Origin: Wujia chipingensis
Lineage (GTDB): Bacteria; Bacillota; Clostridia; Lachnospirales; Lachnospiraceae
Length of the DNA stretch: 64,000 bases
NCBI RefSeq assembly: GCF_014337155.1
Contig: NZ_CP060632.1
Coordinates: 2,425,001-2,489,000, forward strand
Reading direction: 5' to 3'
Of the stretch, positions 19,468 to 28,226 are shown one piece after another. Both the position numbers and the translations under genes were made by a program. The notes under the pieces were generated by a model, which was not told the DNA's origin, ran no database searches, and saw only the letters and a list, made by a program, of their open reading frames with translations. The stretch's first letter is position 1, and the number at the start of each line of letters is the position of its first letter.

Positions 19468-19869
19468 TTAGAAGCCTAAGAATGTCAGAACTGTTGAAAT
19501 ACCAGCCATCATGACACCTGCTACAATTCCTTTCAGAGCGGAGTTCATGGTAGATGAATCCTGCTGCTGATAGGCTTGTGCGAACTCCATAACATTCTTT
19601 GCAAGAATGATGACACCGACCGCACCAATGACTGCAATGATAAGTGTCTTTAAATTCTCAAGCGGCTGTGTTACTGCGGAAGTACCTGTACCTGCTGCAA
19701 AACAAGTAGTGCTCATAAGCATTACTCCCATAAGTGCTCCGGATACTGCCGGAACCATTCTTTTCTTAAAATGAAGTAATCTTCTCTTCATGCCTTTTCC
19801 CTCCAAACCCTTGTTTTCTGCACTATTGCAGACTGAATTGTTAGTTACTGTAATCTGTTCTTTTCTCAT
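19468..19869 (-). CDS. Maff2 family (VirB2-like) small membrane protein
   Basis: The C-terminal ~65 residues carry the Maff2 pattern: a hydrophobic segment with AVIGAVGVIILAKNVMEFAQ, then QDSSTMNSALKGIVAGVMMAG and a final LTFLGF. Maff2 proteins are small membrane proteins of Clostridial conjugative elements that occupy the position of the VirB2-like pilin. This one (133 residues) has an N-terminal extension with a signal-peptide-like segment (VSGALMGVMLMSTTCFAAG). The start is set at the ATG at 19869, nine bases after AAGGAG; an upstream in-frame ATG (19932) has no ribosome binding site. It begins the secretion operon, after a 300-bp regulatory gap. Confidence 0.82.
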   Translation of the reverse strand: MRKEQITVTNNSVCNSAENKGLEGKGMKRRLLHFKKRMVPAVSGALMGVMLMSTTCFAAGTGTSAVTQPLENLKTLIIAVIGAVGVIILAKNVMEFAQAYQQQDSSTMNSALKGIVAGVMMAGISTVLTFLGF

Positions 19870-19920
19870 GATAAAAATCTCCTTTTTCTTGATGTGTGAC
19901 AGATATGGAAAAAGCCAGAA

Positions 19921-19972
19921 AGGAATGTACACATTCCAATCCGGCTGATTTCCGAATGGAATATATACATTC
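19921..19972. promoter_or_regulatory. Pair of similar palindromes upstream of the Maff2 gene
   Basis: GGAATGTACACATTCC (19921-19936) and GGAATATATACATTCC (19957-19972) share a 16-bp layout with centres 36 bp apart. Read on the minus strand both fit GGAATGTRTAYATTCC. Paired palindromes of this size before an operon look like a regulator's operators. Confidence 0.5.
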
Positions 19973-20005
19973 CTCTCTGTCTTTGTTTTTTTACTATATG
20001 ATTAT

Positions 20006-20047
20006 CAGGCAATGCCTGTTGTAAAGATTAATCGGGCTTTCCCCGAT
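20006..20047 (-). promoter_or_regulatory. Two small hairpins in the Maff2 operon leader
   Basis: CAGGCA/TGCCTG (20006-20018) and ATCGGG/CCCGAT (20031-20047) are perfect stems. On the minus strand a strong AAGGAGGTGG lies just before them, followed by a GTG and a TTG that each open only ~18-24 codons. A short leader peptide over the hairpins is possible. Apart from these and the paired palindromes, the 300-bp gap holds nothing recognisable. Confidence 0.4.
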
Positions 20048-20081
20048 GCGTTGTGCTTCAACCACCTCCTTTTATGGCATG

Positions 20082-20119
20082 AAAAAAGCACTCTAACCTA
20101 TTATTGGCTAAAGTGCTTT
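20082..20119 (-). terminator. Rho-independent terminator after the 112-residue membrane protein gene
   Basis: On the minus strand AAAGCACT (20119-20112) pairs with AGTGCTTT (20093-20086) around an 18-nt loop, and the stem ends in TTTTTT. It isolates the membrane protein gene and coupling-protein operon from the Maff2 operon. Confidence 0.8.
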
Positions 20120-20170
20120 GTAAAACAGTTATTAAATTATTTATCAGTCAGACAAACTTGAAGTTTCCAT

Positions 20171-20509
20171 TTATTTCTTTTTGCGGTATTTGGGTTCAAT
20201 ACCTACTACATACGCTACCATAGCCGCAATACTAATAAGCATTGCACCCAATATAGGTATAATAATCAAACCCGAATTCTGCCCATCTAATAAAGGCAAT
20301 CCAATTAACGTAAACAAAACACCATACACGCACCACAATATGCCCAAAGCACGATTATAGCCTTTCACATCTTCTATGGGCGCTACCTCAGCATTTGCCC
20401 AAAAACCGAAAGGTTTTGCTTTCTTGGAATTAAAATCATAAATGCCCATTACAATAAATAATACGCCGATTATTACCCAAATAACAAATGCTATTAATCT
20501 TCCTTCCAT
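20171..20509 (-). CDS. Small membrane protein with three transmembrane segments
   Basis: I do not recognise a named family. The 112-residue protein has membrane segments at ~5-24, ~55-72 and ~80-103, with a conserved-looking loop (DFNSKKAKPFGFWANAEVAPI) and a basic C-terminus (KYRKKK). It resembles small Firmicute membrane proteins of the DUF3784 kind in size and topology only. The start is the ATG at 20509 after AAAGGA. It lies between VirD4 and the Maff2 operon and has its own terminator, so it is probably cargo rather than part of the channel. Confidence 0.7.
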   Translation of the reverse strand: MEGRLIAFVIWVIIGVLFIVMGIYDFNSKKAKPFGFWANAEVAPIEDVKGYNRALGILWCVYGVLFTLIGLPLLDGQNSGLIIIPILGAMLISIAAMVAYVVGIEPKYRKKK

Positions 20510-20610
20510 AATATGTATCCTTTCTTTGTAGTTCTGTAAATTCCGATTTGTAAGTTTCTTTAATCTCACATAGACACAGTATACCACAACTTCTGTGCCT
20601 ATGCGATAAC

Positions 20611-22806
20611 TTACTGCTTCTTTCGATAAGAACTCATCTTCTCCACCGTTACCTCTGGATAGAAATAAGTCAGTATCGTTGCTCTAGGAATTCCTGCCGC
20701 AAGTGCCATCTTTAGCTCCTCTTTCTGCTCAGGTGTATATGACCAATGAAGCATTCGGTTTGTAATAGTATCTTCCCACTTAGGCTTTTCCCTTTCAGGA
20801 TTCCTTACAGGCTTACCACCAGCGTTTCCACTAGAACCACTGGCAGTTGCTGTACTATCTGCTTTCTGCGATTCATCGACATACTCAAGCTCATTTGCCT
20901 GTTCCCTGTCTATCTTTGCTTTCTGCTCTGCTTCATCCTGCATGGAGAATCTTCTGCTTAATTCCGCATCGCCAAGCATCATAAACTGCTCATAGGTTAG
21001 AGAATCTATATACACATTCTCGCCCTTATCCTTCAGTTTTTCATAATACTTAACTGCCTTGTCTGAAAGAATCTCAAATGGCGGACCGATAAGATTATTT
21101 GCTCCTCTTATCTCGTGAACATAAGGCTCTCCCTTGCCATCTGCTGTCTGGTTAAACATCGGATGATTAAATGGAATAAACTTGTTGTCCATGATAGGAT
21201 CAAATCCACGGATAAAAATAATACATTTCTTATTATCCAGCTTTCTTACCTCATCGGGTGTAAACAGTTCCCTGCCTAAAACATCATAATTTCTTGACGA
21301 GCTTCCCTGCCTCCCCTTTGTCTCTCCGCTTGATTTTTTATCAATCGTGCCTTTTCCAAGCAGTTCCGAGACATACTTGTGCGTACTCTGCTCATTGCCT
21401 CCAAGATAGATGAAAGTATCGCAGTTGCCTGGAATGGTTTCCCAAGTATCCTTGAAAAGTGCCTTTAACTGGGCAAAGTTCTGTATGATGATAATACTGG
21501 AAATTTCCCTGCTTCGCATTGTAGAAAGCAGCGAACAAAAATCATCTGGCAATGCAACATTCGCAAATTCATCTAACATAAATGTCACATGAATCGGGAG
21601 TCTGCCACCGCAGTTAAAATCCGCCTGATAGTACAATTCCTGGAATATCTGAGTATAGAGCATTCCGATAATAAAATTATAGGACTTGTCACTATCGGGG
21701 ATTACACAAAAGAGTGCTGTCTTCGTCTCTCCATCACCATTGACTCCAATACCTATATCAGATAGATTCAGCTCATCCTTAGAAAGAAGTCGTAAAACCT
21801 GCTTATTCTCAAGAAATGCAAGTCTTGAGTTTGCACTGATAATAATGGAACGTACTGTATCTCCTGCACCTCTCATACACTTGTTGTACTGTTTTACTGC
21901 CGGATGATTAGCTCCAAGTGGAGAACTCTCCTCTAAGAACTTCATTCGCACATCCAGTTTCGATGCCTTTCCCTGCTCTGTCACTTCTGCTTCTCCAAGA
22001 AGCTTCAGTACTGTCTCAAAGTTTCTCTTTGCCGGCTGTACTTCAAGCCATACATAATAAAAGATTGACTGTAAAAATAATCCTTCTGCTTTCTCCCAGA
22101 ATGGATCACTTGGAGTGGAACCCTTTGGTGTGGTATTACTGATAAGATTGGTAATCAGCTTTACCACGTCCGTTTCCTCCCTGATATAGGAAAACGGATT
22201 GTAACAGTCTGACTTATCCATCTCAAGCAGATTGATGACCTTCACATTGTATCCGTTATTCTTTAACATCTGCCCGCAGCTTCTAAGAATCTCACCTTTT
22301 GGATCAGTACAGATAAAGGAACAGTTATGTGGCATCTGCATCAGATTCGGCTTTACCTCATAAAATGTCTTACCGGCACCGGAACCACCGCAGATAAGAA
22401 TATTTCCATTGAGCTTCAGCCTTCTGAAATCAAGTGACATCTTCACATTCTGGCTTAGTATTCGATTGAAATTCTCGTCCTTATCCGCCAGTATCTTATT
22501 AACCTGCTTTGGATTTTCAAATCTCGCTGTACCAAACTCCTTGCCGGGCATATAGTTTCTCTGGCTGGTGTAATACATAACAATAGCCATCGCATAGATT
22601 CCTAATGCAATGGCTACCGCTTTTATAGTATTCGTATTGTAATAGTTTGCAAAGGGAGCAGCACATACTTCATTGAATCTGTTCATAAATTCATTAAATG
22701 CCACTCCCTCCGACCACGCACCATTTATCAGATAACCAAGGTACCCGGCTAACACTGCACCCACAAGGATGAATATCAGTGACGGCTTTTTCTTTGTTGT
22801 CTGCAT
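20611..22806 (-). CDS. VirD4/TraG-type coupling protein
   Basis: Coupling proteins bring the relaxase-DNA complex to the secretion channel. This 731-residue protein has two N-terminal membrane segments (~10-28 and ~58-80), Walker A GGSGAGKTFYEVKP (~residue 135), Walker B FMLDEFANVALPD (~403), and the C-terminal IIIQNFAQLKALF and YVSELLGKGTI segments of the VirD4/TraG family. A Ser/Gly/Asp-rich tail and a basic end follow. The ATG follows GCGAGG. It comes directly after PcfB, as in pCF10-like systems. Confidence 0.92.
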   Translation of the reverse strand: MQTTKKKPSLIFILVGAVLAGYLGYLINGAWSEGVAFNEFMNRFNEVCAAPFANYYNTNTIKAVAIALGIYAMAIVMYYTSQRNYMPGKEFGTARFENPKQVNKILADKDENFNRILSQNVKMSLDFRRLKLNGNILICGGSGAGKTFYEVKPNLMQMPHNCSFICTDPKGEILRSCGQMLKNNGYNVKVINLLEMDKSDCYNPFSYIREETDVVKLITNLISNTTPKGSTPSDPFWEKAEGLFLQSIFYYVWLEVQPAKRNFETVLKLLGEAEVTEQGKASKLDVRMKFLEESSPLGANHPAVKQYNKCMRGAGDTVRSIIISANSRLAFLENKQVLRLLSKDELNLSDIGIGVNGDGETKTALFCVIPDSDKSYNFIIGMLYTQIFQELYYQADFNCGGRLPIHVTFMLDEFANVALPDDFCSLLSTMRSREISSIIIIQNFAQLKALFKDTWETIPGNCDTFIYLGGNEQSTHKYVSELLGKGTIDKKSSGETKGRQGSSSRNYDVLGRELFTPDEVRKLDNKKCIIFIRGFDPIMDNKFIPFNHPMFNQTADGKGEPYVHEIRGANNLIGPPFEILSDKAVKYYEKLKDKGENVYIDSLTYEQFMMLGDAELSRRFSMQDEAEQKAKIDREQANELEYVDESQKADSTATASGSSGNAGGKPVRNPEREKPKWEDTITNRMLHWSYTPEQKEELKMALAAGIPRATILTYFYPEVTVEKMSSYRKKQ

Positions 22807-22812
22807 AGGCTG

Positions 22813-23931
22813 CTACCTCGCTTTCTTGGTAGTGACTGTTTTCTGCTGCGTGGTCTTTTTCTGCTGTTTCTGGACTTTCTCATAACGCTCCCTGACAGAT
22901 GCCTCCACCTTATCATAATGCGTATAAAGCTCTGTTCCCTTCTGTGTTGTTACAACACGATTCTGGCTGTCATACAGCTTATAATCCTTATTGGAATCGA
23001 GAAACGTGAGCATAGTCTTTCCATTATGGATGTCCATAATGTTTTCTTTACGAAGCCATACATATCTTGCTTCGTCTCCCCATGTTCCGGGGATTCTTGT
23101 CTTAACTGCATGGTCATTCTCCTCAATAATGAGTTTCTTACTGATTGTAACATCCGAAAGATTGGCATTCTTTGATGCGGCTACTGCCCTCATTCTCTCT
23201 GCAAGGTCCTGATATCCTCTGACACGGTTGATAAATGCATCCTTATCCATCATGACTGCATGCGTACCATCTTCCTTCTTACTGCCAAGCACACCGATTG
23301 TCTCAAGCTGTTTGATAACACTTTCAGCCTGCTCACCATTGATACTGAAATTCTCCTTGACCTGATCCACACTGATAGCTTTCTTTTCCATTGCAAACAT
23401 TCCGACCTTTTCGATCAGTCCGTCAATGGCGGTATTAACCCTATCCCCTTCTATCGTGTGGCTTTTCTCGTTTCCCTGCTGTTTCTTCAAAAAATCCATC
23501 AGCTTGCCAAGGGATTTTTCATCTCCATTCTTCAGATAATCGTCAAATGTGGCAATCTTACCAAACTTGAGCTTCTGTATCATCATATTCACACGGGGAA
23601 CTGCCTCTGTATGAAAGATTACCTCACTCAGTCCATCTTTCCTGTTACAGTCTGGAAGTACCGAATACAGGATTCCATACTTCTTTGCCATCTTTTCAAC
23701 CTTTTTCATATCTTCGGTATTAAACTGCAACACCTGTAAATCGCCACCTTTTAAGATCAGCTTTCTCATGGATGTCTTGCCAAGTGACTTTTCATAATCA
23801 AGCATCCCTTTTAAGAAATCTATTGCCTTCTGCATGGCAGCAATGCTGCCGCTTCCTACCTTCATGGCAATCTCAATGCCATCATAAGCTACACGGATGA
23901 TCTGCACCGCTTCCTGAATCTCTTCTGCCAT
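22813..23931 (-). CDS. PcfB/DUF3801 family relaxosome accessory protein
   Basis: The first ~145 residues match PcfB (DUF3801): a helical opening (EIAMKVGSGSIAAMQKAIDFL), the LQVLQFNTEDMKKVEKMAKKYG segment split by the variable Q and V, then YGILYSVLPD and an F-H-T-E-A-V-P-R-V-N motif. In pCF10, PcfB links the relaxase complex to the coupling protein. This protein adds ~220 residues, including a possible winged-helix part (residues ~185-240) and a basic tail (KKTTQQKTVTTKKAR). Its ATG overlaps the TAA of the upstream gene by one base, and VirD4 follows six bases after its stop. Confidence 0.85.
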   Translation of the reverse strand: MAEEIQEAVQIIRVAYDGIEIAMKVGSGSIAAMQKAIDFLKGMLDYEKSLGKTSMRKLILKGGDLQVLQFNTEDMKKVEKMAKKYGILYSVLPDCNRKDGLSEVIFHTEAVPRVNMMIQKLKFGKIATFDDYLKNGDEKSLGKLMDFLKKQQGNEKSHTIEGDRVNTAIDGLIEKVGMFAMEKKAISVDQVKENFSINGEQAESVIKQLETIGVLGSKKEDGTHAVMMDKDAFINRVRGYQDLAERMRAVAASKNANLSDVTISKKLIIEENDHAVKTRIPGTWGDEARYVWLRKENIMDIHNGKTMLTFLDSNKDYKLYDSQNRVVTTQKGTELYTHYDKVEASVRERYEKVQKQQKKTTQQKTVTTKKAR

Positions 23932-24335
23932 TATCGCACCTCCACTTTCTCTCTGACTGTTGTTTTAAGCGTTTCTGTCTCTGTAGTACGGATTTCCTCG
24001 GCTGATACATCAATACCATAAGCAGTCAAAATATCTGCCAGATGATTGATTGCTTTCTCCTCCTCGATACGATACATTTCAAGTGCCACAAGCAGGTTTT
24101 CCACCTGTTCCACCCATGCAGGCTTCATATCATATTTAGACCTGTATGTGACCATAATCTCGTCCGACTCAGCCTTATCCGCTGAATGTGCCAAAGCTTC
24201 AATAAGAGAAATCGTGTCTTCCTTGCTGCCACTTCTGAATGCGAACTGGACAACAAAGTTTTTCTCTTCCTCTGTAAACTGATGCTCCACACCATTCATT
24301 TCTGTTACTGCTTCATTTACTACTGCTAAATTCAT
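23931..24335 (-). CDS. Hypothetical ICE protein, 134 residues
   Basis: I do not recognise this protein. It is acidic and predicted all-helical, with a middle region EALAHSADKAESDEIMVTYR and a C-terminal stretch that is threonine- and glutamate-rich. The stop codon overlaps the PcfB start by one base (TAATG), so the two are coupled. A small relaxosome helper role is possible from its position only. Confidence 0.62.
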   Translation of the reverse strand: MNLAVVNEAVTEMNGVEHQFTEEEKNFVVQFAFRSGSKEDTISLIEALAHSADKAESDEIMVTYRSKYDMKPAWVEQVENLLVALEMYRIEEEKAINHLADILTAYGIDVSAEEIRTTETETLKTTVREKVEVR

Positions 24336-24344
24336 AAGTTCCTC

Positions 24345-25529
24345 CTAATCTGCCATGCTGTTTTCAAGCACAGCAATCTCAATGATCTCCTTCATCTTTT
24401 CCGCTGAAATGTTGTTGTTTATAAGCTCTACAAGCTGTGACTCAGTAAGTCCCTTTTCTATTGCACTCTTAATCTGCACAAGCTGCGCCGGAACAAGGTC
24501 TCCCGATGCAACCAGCTTTACAATATCTGCCCTTGACTTTTTCTTAAATGACAGTCTTGCAAAAAGGCTCGCCACTCCGCTGTTGCTGCTCTTTCTCACA
24601 CTTCTCTCAATCGGAAGTCTCTGCACCACATTTCCAGTACCATCAACTATCGGAATCTGATAATAGACCGGAATCCCGTTTGCCACAGCCTGCATATTCT
24701 GAGGAACTGCAACTGTATCAACCATCTTTTTATCTGCCTTTGATACGGACTGGCTTTCCTGCGGCTCTGCCTTACTTTCTGCTTCTTTTTTATTCTCTGT
24801 GGCAACACTTATGATCTTATCTTCCAATGACTCTATTCTGTCTCCCATACGCTTCATCTCCTTATCCTTTTTCTCAATATCATCCCTGAGTCTTGCAATT
24901 GTACTGCTTGCCTTATTCAGTTCATTCTGCTGACTGTTGATAAGAGCGTCCTTATCCTGGTTCTCCTTGACCAGACGCTCCCTAACTTCCTCATCATCTT
25001 TGGAAGTCTCTATTTCAGAAAGCTTCTTATTCAGGGCATCATACCTTTCATTCTGGTGATTGATCTTTTCAACCACTTCATCCATCTGAGAAATGAGTGC
25101 TTTCACATACTCAGACTCTTCCGGAATCTGTTTCTTGACTTTATTCAGCTGTTCCAGAACTTCCTCATATAATCGTCGCATGGTAATAGGTTTTTCCCCT
25201 TTGTCCATAACCTCCTTAATTGTCTGAACAGGTACACCCTTTTCATAAAATTCAAGGGACACCTGCATCTGATGAACCGAATACTTGGTATTCTTGATAA
25301 TATCAATCACATCTTTTGGAACATCCTTGTGCAGACATTCCGATAAAATCTTCATCTGTTCAATGTCGTATGACTTATTGAGATAAAGGCTGATCTCCTC
25401 CTCTTTCAGTCCATATTCATAATCACTTTTTACAAGAGCAATCGTATCTTCACTAAAATGCTTATTTCGGAGAAGCTGCAATTTTTTCTCGATTGCTATC
25501 GCACTAAGCGGTTCTCTGTTTTCTTCCAT
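24345..25529 (-). CDS. ICE coiled-coil protein, 394 residues
   Basis: The N-terminal ~120 residues are a series of short repeated helices (SEDTIALVKSDYEYGLKEEE, LSECLHKDVPKDVIDIIKN) of about 30 residues each. A coiled coil follows (~130-245). After a proline/glutamine-rich stretch, a C-terminal helical pair (SRADIVKLVASGDLVPAQLV and LTESQLVELINNNISAEKM) echoes the N-terminal repeats. I recognise no named family. It lies between the relaxase and the PcfB-type gene, so a structural role in the relaxosome is plausible but inferred. Confidence 0.65.
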   Translation of the reverse strand: MEENREPLSAIAIEKKLQLLRNKHFSEDTIALVKSDYEYGLKEEEISLYLNKSYDIEQMKILSECLHKDVPKDVIDIIKNTKYSVHQMQVSLEFYEKGVPVQTIKEVMDKGEKPITMRRLYEEVLEQLNKVKKQIPEESEYVKALISQMDEVVEKINHQNERYDALNKKLSEIETSKDDEEVRERLVKENQDKDALINSQQNELNKASSTIARLRDDIEKKDKEMKRMGDRIESLEDKIISVATENKKEAESKAEPQESQSVSKADKKMVDTVAVPQNMQAVANGIPVYYQIPIVDGTGNVVQRLPIERSVRKSSNSGVASLFARLSFKKKSRADIVKLVASGDLVPAQLVQIKSAIEKGLTESQLVELINNNISAEKMKEIIEIAVLENSMAD

Positions 25530-25558
25530 ATATGCCTCCTAACTACTAAAAAAACAGC

Positions 25559-27007
25559 CTAACGTTCTGGCTGCTCTTTCCTGTCTCGTATTGTCTCTTT
25601 GTTGTACTGTGCATCTTTTCCATCTGATACGCTATCTGGAATAAGACTCTTCCATATAGATTTACCAATATTCAACTCTTTGAATACTGCCCTTTCTTTT
25701 GCACATGCTTTGGAATACTCCTCTTTATAATGTTTACGCAGTGCTTCCACCTCTTCAAGGCTATATCCCTGTGATAAAAGCTTCTGTTTCAAAGTTTCCC
25801 ATTGCAGATGCTCATCCGTAAAAAATTCATCTCCCTGGAGGAAAGACTTCTCAGCAGGTTCTAACTCTTTCATATCATCTGCTATATCAAAAAGTTCTCG
25901 ACTTCTCTCCCTAGCCTTATAAATGCGGCTTTTCTCTGCTGAAACTTCTTTTCTTTTATCTGTCAATGAGCTGATTACACTGACAAGCCCCTCTGCTGAA
26001 TGAATGTCATGATTTACAAGGAACAAATACTCCTCCTGCAGTTTATGCATCTTACGGATATCATCCTTATACTTCCATACCTGACTGTATGGCTTCTTTT
26101 TCAGCTTTCCTATCCGGTATAGCTTTGCATAGTATCTCTTTTGAAGCCCCGACATCTTTGCCCTTCGGTATCTTCTCACCTTACACTTACAAAGAACCGA
26201 TTGTACTTCTTTCTGCTGTTCCCGGTAAAATGAAATATCCTCTTTTTCTATCCTTTCCCGGATTGCCTCATCAGAATACATGTCACCTAATGTCTTACAT
26301 CTGCGAAATCTCGTCATTCCTTGTGGCTTTACCGCCAGATACTTTCCCTGCTTGACCTCATATCCTTTGTCAGATAACAGCTCCAGAAACTGCTCATAAT
26401 TTCCTGCTTGCAGTATGCAGGAATCCAGGTCTCTCTTAATCATATCTGCCCATACAAAACTGCCTTCACGATATTCGCTCCAGTCCTTATAGCTTTCATG
26501 CTCTTTTTCCTTACTGCCATCATCAACATCAATGATTGAAAGACCATATTCCTGACACAGCTTATTCGTGATTGGCTGGATATACTTTGCCCAGTCTCCT
26601 TTTTCATAGCGGTACTTTTTCCCATCCACAAAACTCACACTGTTAAATACAATGTGTGAATGAACATGTGCTGTATTATCATGCACCACATATACTGCCT
26701 CATATGATTTTCCAAGATACTCTTCCACGAATCTGCGGGTTATCTCAAATGCCGTATCAGGATTCACTTCATCTTCCTTAAATGAGAGAATGATATGATA
26801 TCCCTGCCTTTTATCAACTTTTCCAAACTTCCGTTTTGTAGCTTTCATCTGTTCAAAAGCAGAATCGACCTGACAGTTGATTGCACCAACGAGCCTTCCA
26901 TCCTGTGTTTTCTCTGGATTCATCACATAATCAAGAGATTTCTTCAGATGTTTTCCGTGAAAATGCCCACCACAATCCTTCATATTAAGGATTTTACTGA
27001 TTGCCAA
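25559..27007 (-). CDS. Relaxase (MOBP-like, PF03432 type)
   Basis: Relaxases nick the transfer origin and carry the single strand into the recipient. This 482-residue protein has a candidate catalytic tyrosine (Y27) in SLDYVMNPEKT and the metal-binding histidine cluster in HDNTAHVHSHIVFNSV (~residues 103-120). A segment QGYHIILSFKEDEV lies between them. The C-terminal half is basic, with KVRRYRRAKMSGLQKRYY, consistent with DNA binding. The start overlaps the end of the MobC-like gene by 14 bases. It is immediately downstream of the palindromic region that probably holds the transfer origin. Confidence 0.9.
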   Translation of the reverse strand: MAISKILNMKDCGGHFHGKHLKKSLDYVMNPEKTQDGRLVGAINCQVDSAFEQMKATKRKFGKVDKRQGYHIILSFKEDEVNPDTAFEITRRFVEEYLGKSYEAVYVVHDNTAHVHSHIVFNSVSFVDGKKYRYEKGDWAKYIQPITNKLCQEYGLSIIDVDDGSKEKEHESYKDWSEYREGSFVWADMIKRDLDSCILQAGNYEQFLELLSDKGYEVKQGKYLAVKPQGMTRFRRCKTLGDMYSDEAIRERIEKEDISFYREQQKEVQSVLCKCKVRRYRRAKMSGLQKRYYAKLYRIGKLKKKPYSQVWKYKDDIRKMHKLQEEYLFLVNHDIHSAEGLVSVISSLTDKRKEVSAEKSRIYKARERSRELFDIADDMKELEPAEKSFLQGDEFFTDEHLQWETLKQKLLSQGYSLEEVEALRKHYKEEYSKACAKERAVFKELNIGKSIWKSLIPDSVSDGKDAQYNKETIRDRKEQPER

Positions 27008-27326
27008 TCTTTACCACCGCCTCATCTACCTTCTGATTCAGTTTTCGCATATAAGCTATCAGCTGTGTCTTATCTTCCTTGGAATACAGCCCGGCATTAT
27101 TGTTAAATACTATCTGATTGATATTTATTCCAATTCTGTTGACTTCATTAATTAGTTCCTTCAGAATCTTCCTTACTTCCGGATAATCATTTGGTTTCTG
27201 ACTGATAAGAAGACGGATATACTCAGCCTCATTCATTCCATTATCACATGCCTTTTTTGCAAGAATCTTGGCTTCCTCTGGCATTAGTCTTAGTGTTTTC
27301 CTAATACAATGAACTTTATCTGCCAT
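26994..27326 (-). CDS. MobC-like relaxosome protein
   Basis: This 110-residue protein shows the MobC pattern: an N-terminal ribbon (CIRKTLRLMPEEAKILAKKA), a helix with MNEAEYIRLLIS, the conserved EVRKILKELINEVNRIG and INQIVFNNNAG, then a final helix. MobC proteins bind near oriT and help the relaxase melt DNA. The start is the ATG at 27326 after AGGAAGGTGAG; an upstream in-frame start (27377) is less supported. The gene overlaps the relaxase start by 14 bases. Confidence 0.85.
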   Translation of the reverse strand: MADKVHCIRKTLRLMPEEAKILAKKACDNGMNEAEYIRLLISQKPNDYPEVRKILKELINEVNRIGININQIVFNNNAGLYSKEDKTQLIAYMRKLNQKVDEAVVKIGNQ

Positions 27327-27330
27327 AGAC

Positions 27331-27855
27331 TCACCTTCCTCTCTTACCCGTACTATAATCCTTAATTCCTTCTGCAACTGTCACCGCAGCTTTTTCCAAA
27401 TCATCCCTGCTACTTAGATGACTAATGAATGATTCCACCAAAGCAGCTGCCATTTCATCAATCTCCTTTGCATAACAGGTCTTTTCAAACAACCTGTCCA
27501 GCCTCTTTTCATCTGCTTTCAAACTGTCATACTTATCCTGAAACTCACTGTAATCTTTAAAATCCTTTGGATCATTCCTGTGTGCATCAGCATCAAGTAT
27601 CAGTTCATAGTTCCATTCACAAACAGTATCTATAACATCATCTATCGGGTATGGTTCAATTTCACCATTCTCCTCAGCTACATCCTGTCTGTACATCTTT
27701 CCATCAGAATCTATGCCAATAGCATAATCATGACCTTCCATATAATTAAGCAATATTGCAGCATCTTCTATCGAAGGGTTAAGTAAGATATCAAATGTGT
27801 CTGCCCAGGCAATCAGTTCTTCTGGTTTTGAAAATAGCGTAACTTCTGCATCCAT
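27331..27855 (-). CDS. Hypothetical protein opening the mobilisation operon
   Basis: I do not recognise this 174-residue acidic protein. Its first half is mixed (LFSKPEELIAWADTFDILLN, then GHDYAIGIDSDGKMYRQDVA) and its second half is helical and charged, ending in a basic TGKRGR. It has no signal peptide or membrane segment. It is the first gene after the palindromic region and ends four bases before the MobC-like start. AAGGAGGTG lies upstream of its ATG. Confidence 0.65.
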   Translation of the reverse strand: MDAEVTLFSKPEELIAWADTFDILLNPSIEDAAILLNYMEGHDYAIGIDSDGKMYRQDVAEENGEIEPYPIDDVIDTVCEWNYELILDADAHRNDPKDFKDYSEFQDKYDSLKADEKRLDRLFEKTCYAKEIDEMAAALVESFISHLSSRDDLEKAAVTVAEGIKDYSTGKRGR

Positions 27856-27932
27856 TGCTTCCTTGCACCTCCTTATCCGTGTTTAGTAAATATTCACCAA
27901 AGCTCCAGTCTCCAGTTAGTCCCCGGCGACTG

Positions 27933-27995
27933 CTAGATACGCATTAGAGACATCTCTGTCCTAATGCCATCTAGTTAGGGAGAAAATCTCCCTAA
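27933..27995. other. Large inverted repeats, candidate oriT
   Basis: A long imperfect inverted repeat runs from CTAGATACGCATTAGAGACA (27933-27952) to its partner at 27957-27974, with only a bulge and a mismatch. A second, perfect one follows: TTAGGGAGA (27975-27983) and TCTCCCTAA (27987-27995), loop AAA. It lies in the gap between the Toprim and mobilisation genes, where transfer origins are usually found in such elements. No T run follows either stem, so a terminator is unlikely. Confidence 0.5.
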
Positions 27996-28015
27996 AACCC
28001 TCTGTTTATGAAAGT

Positions 28016-28226
28016 GGGGGCGCTTTTTGCCCCCACTTTGCTACTTTGGGGGCGCTTTCTGCCCCCATTTTGTTATTTTGGGGGCGCTTTCTGCCCCCAC
28101 TTTTATTTTTACTCCAGTCCGGATTTTGTCGTGTCCAAATTGCGGGGGCACTTTTTGCCCCCACTTTGACATTTTGGGGGCGCTTTCTGCCCCCACTTTG
28201 CTGTTTTGGGGGCGCTTTCTGCCCCC
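28016..28226. repeat. Phased array of six GGGGGC/GCCCCC hairpins, 32-bp period
   Basis: Six 19-bp units, each GGGGGC, seven bases, GCCCCC, begin at 28016, 28048, 28080, 28144, 28176 and 28208. The step is exactly 32 bp, and the one gap is exactly 64 bp, so a seventh central position (28112) is in register but carries unique sequence. The 13-bp spacers are similar (variants of ACTTTGCTACTTT). A 9-bp segment in the unique centre (CGGATTTTG, 28120-28128) is matched in inverse at 28233-28241. With the preceding inverted repeats this fills the 391-bp gap between genes. Confidence 0.85.

Noticed and set aside
28016..28226. CRISPR array
   Set aside because: The period is regular, but the 13-bp spacers are near-identical to each other, the repeats are 19-bp hairpins and no cas genes are present.
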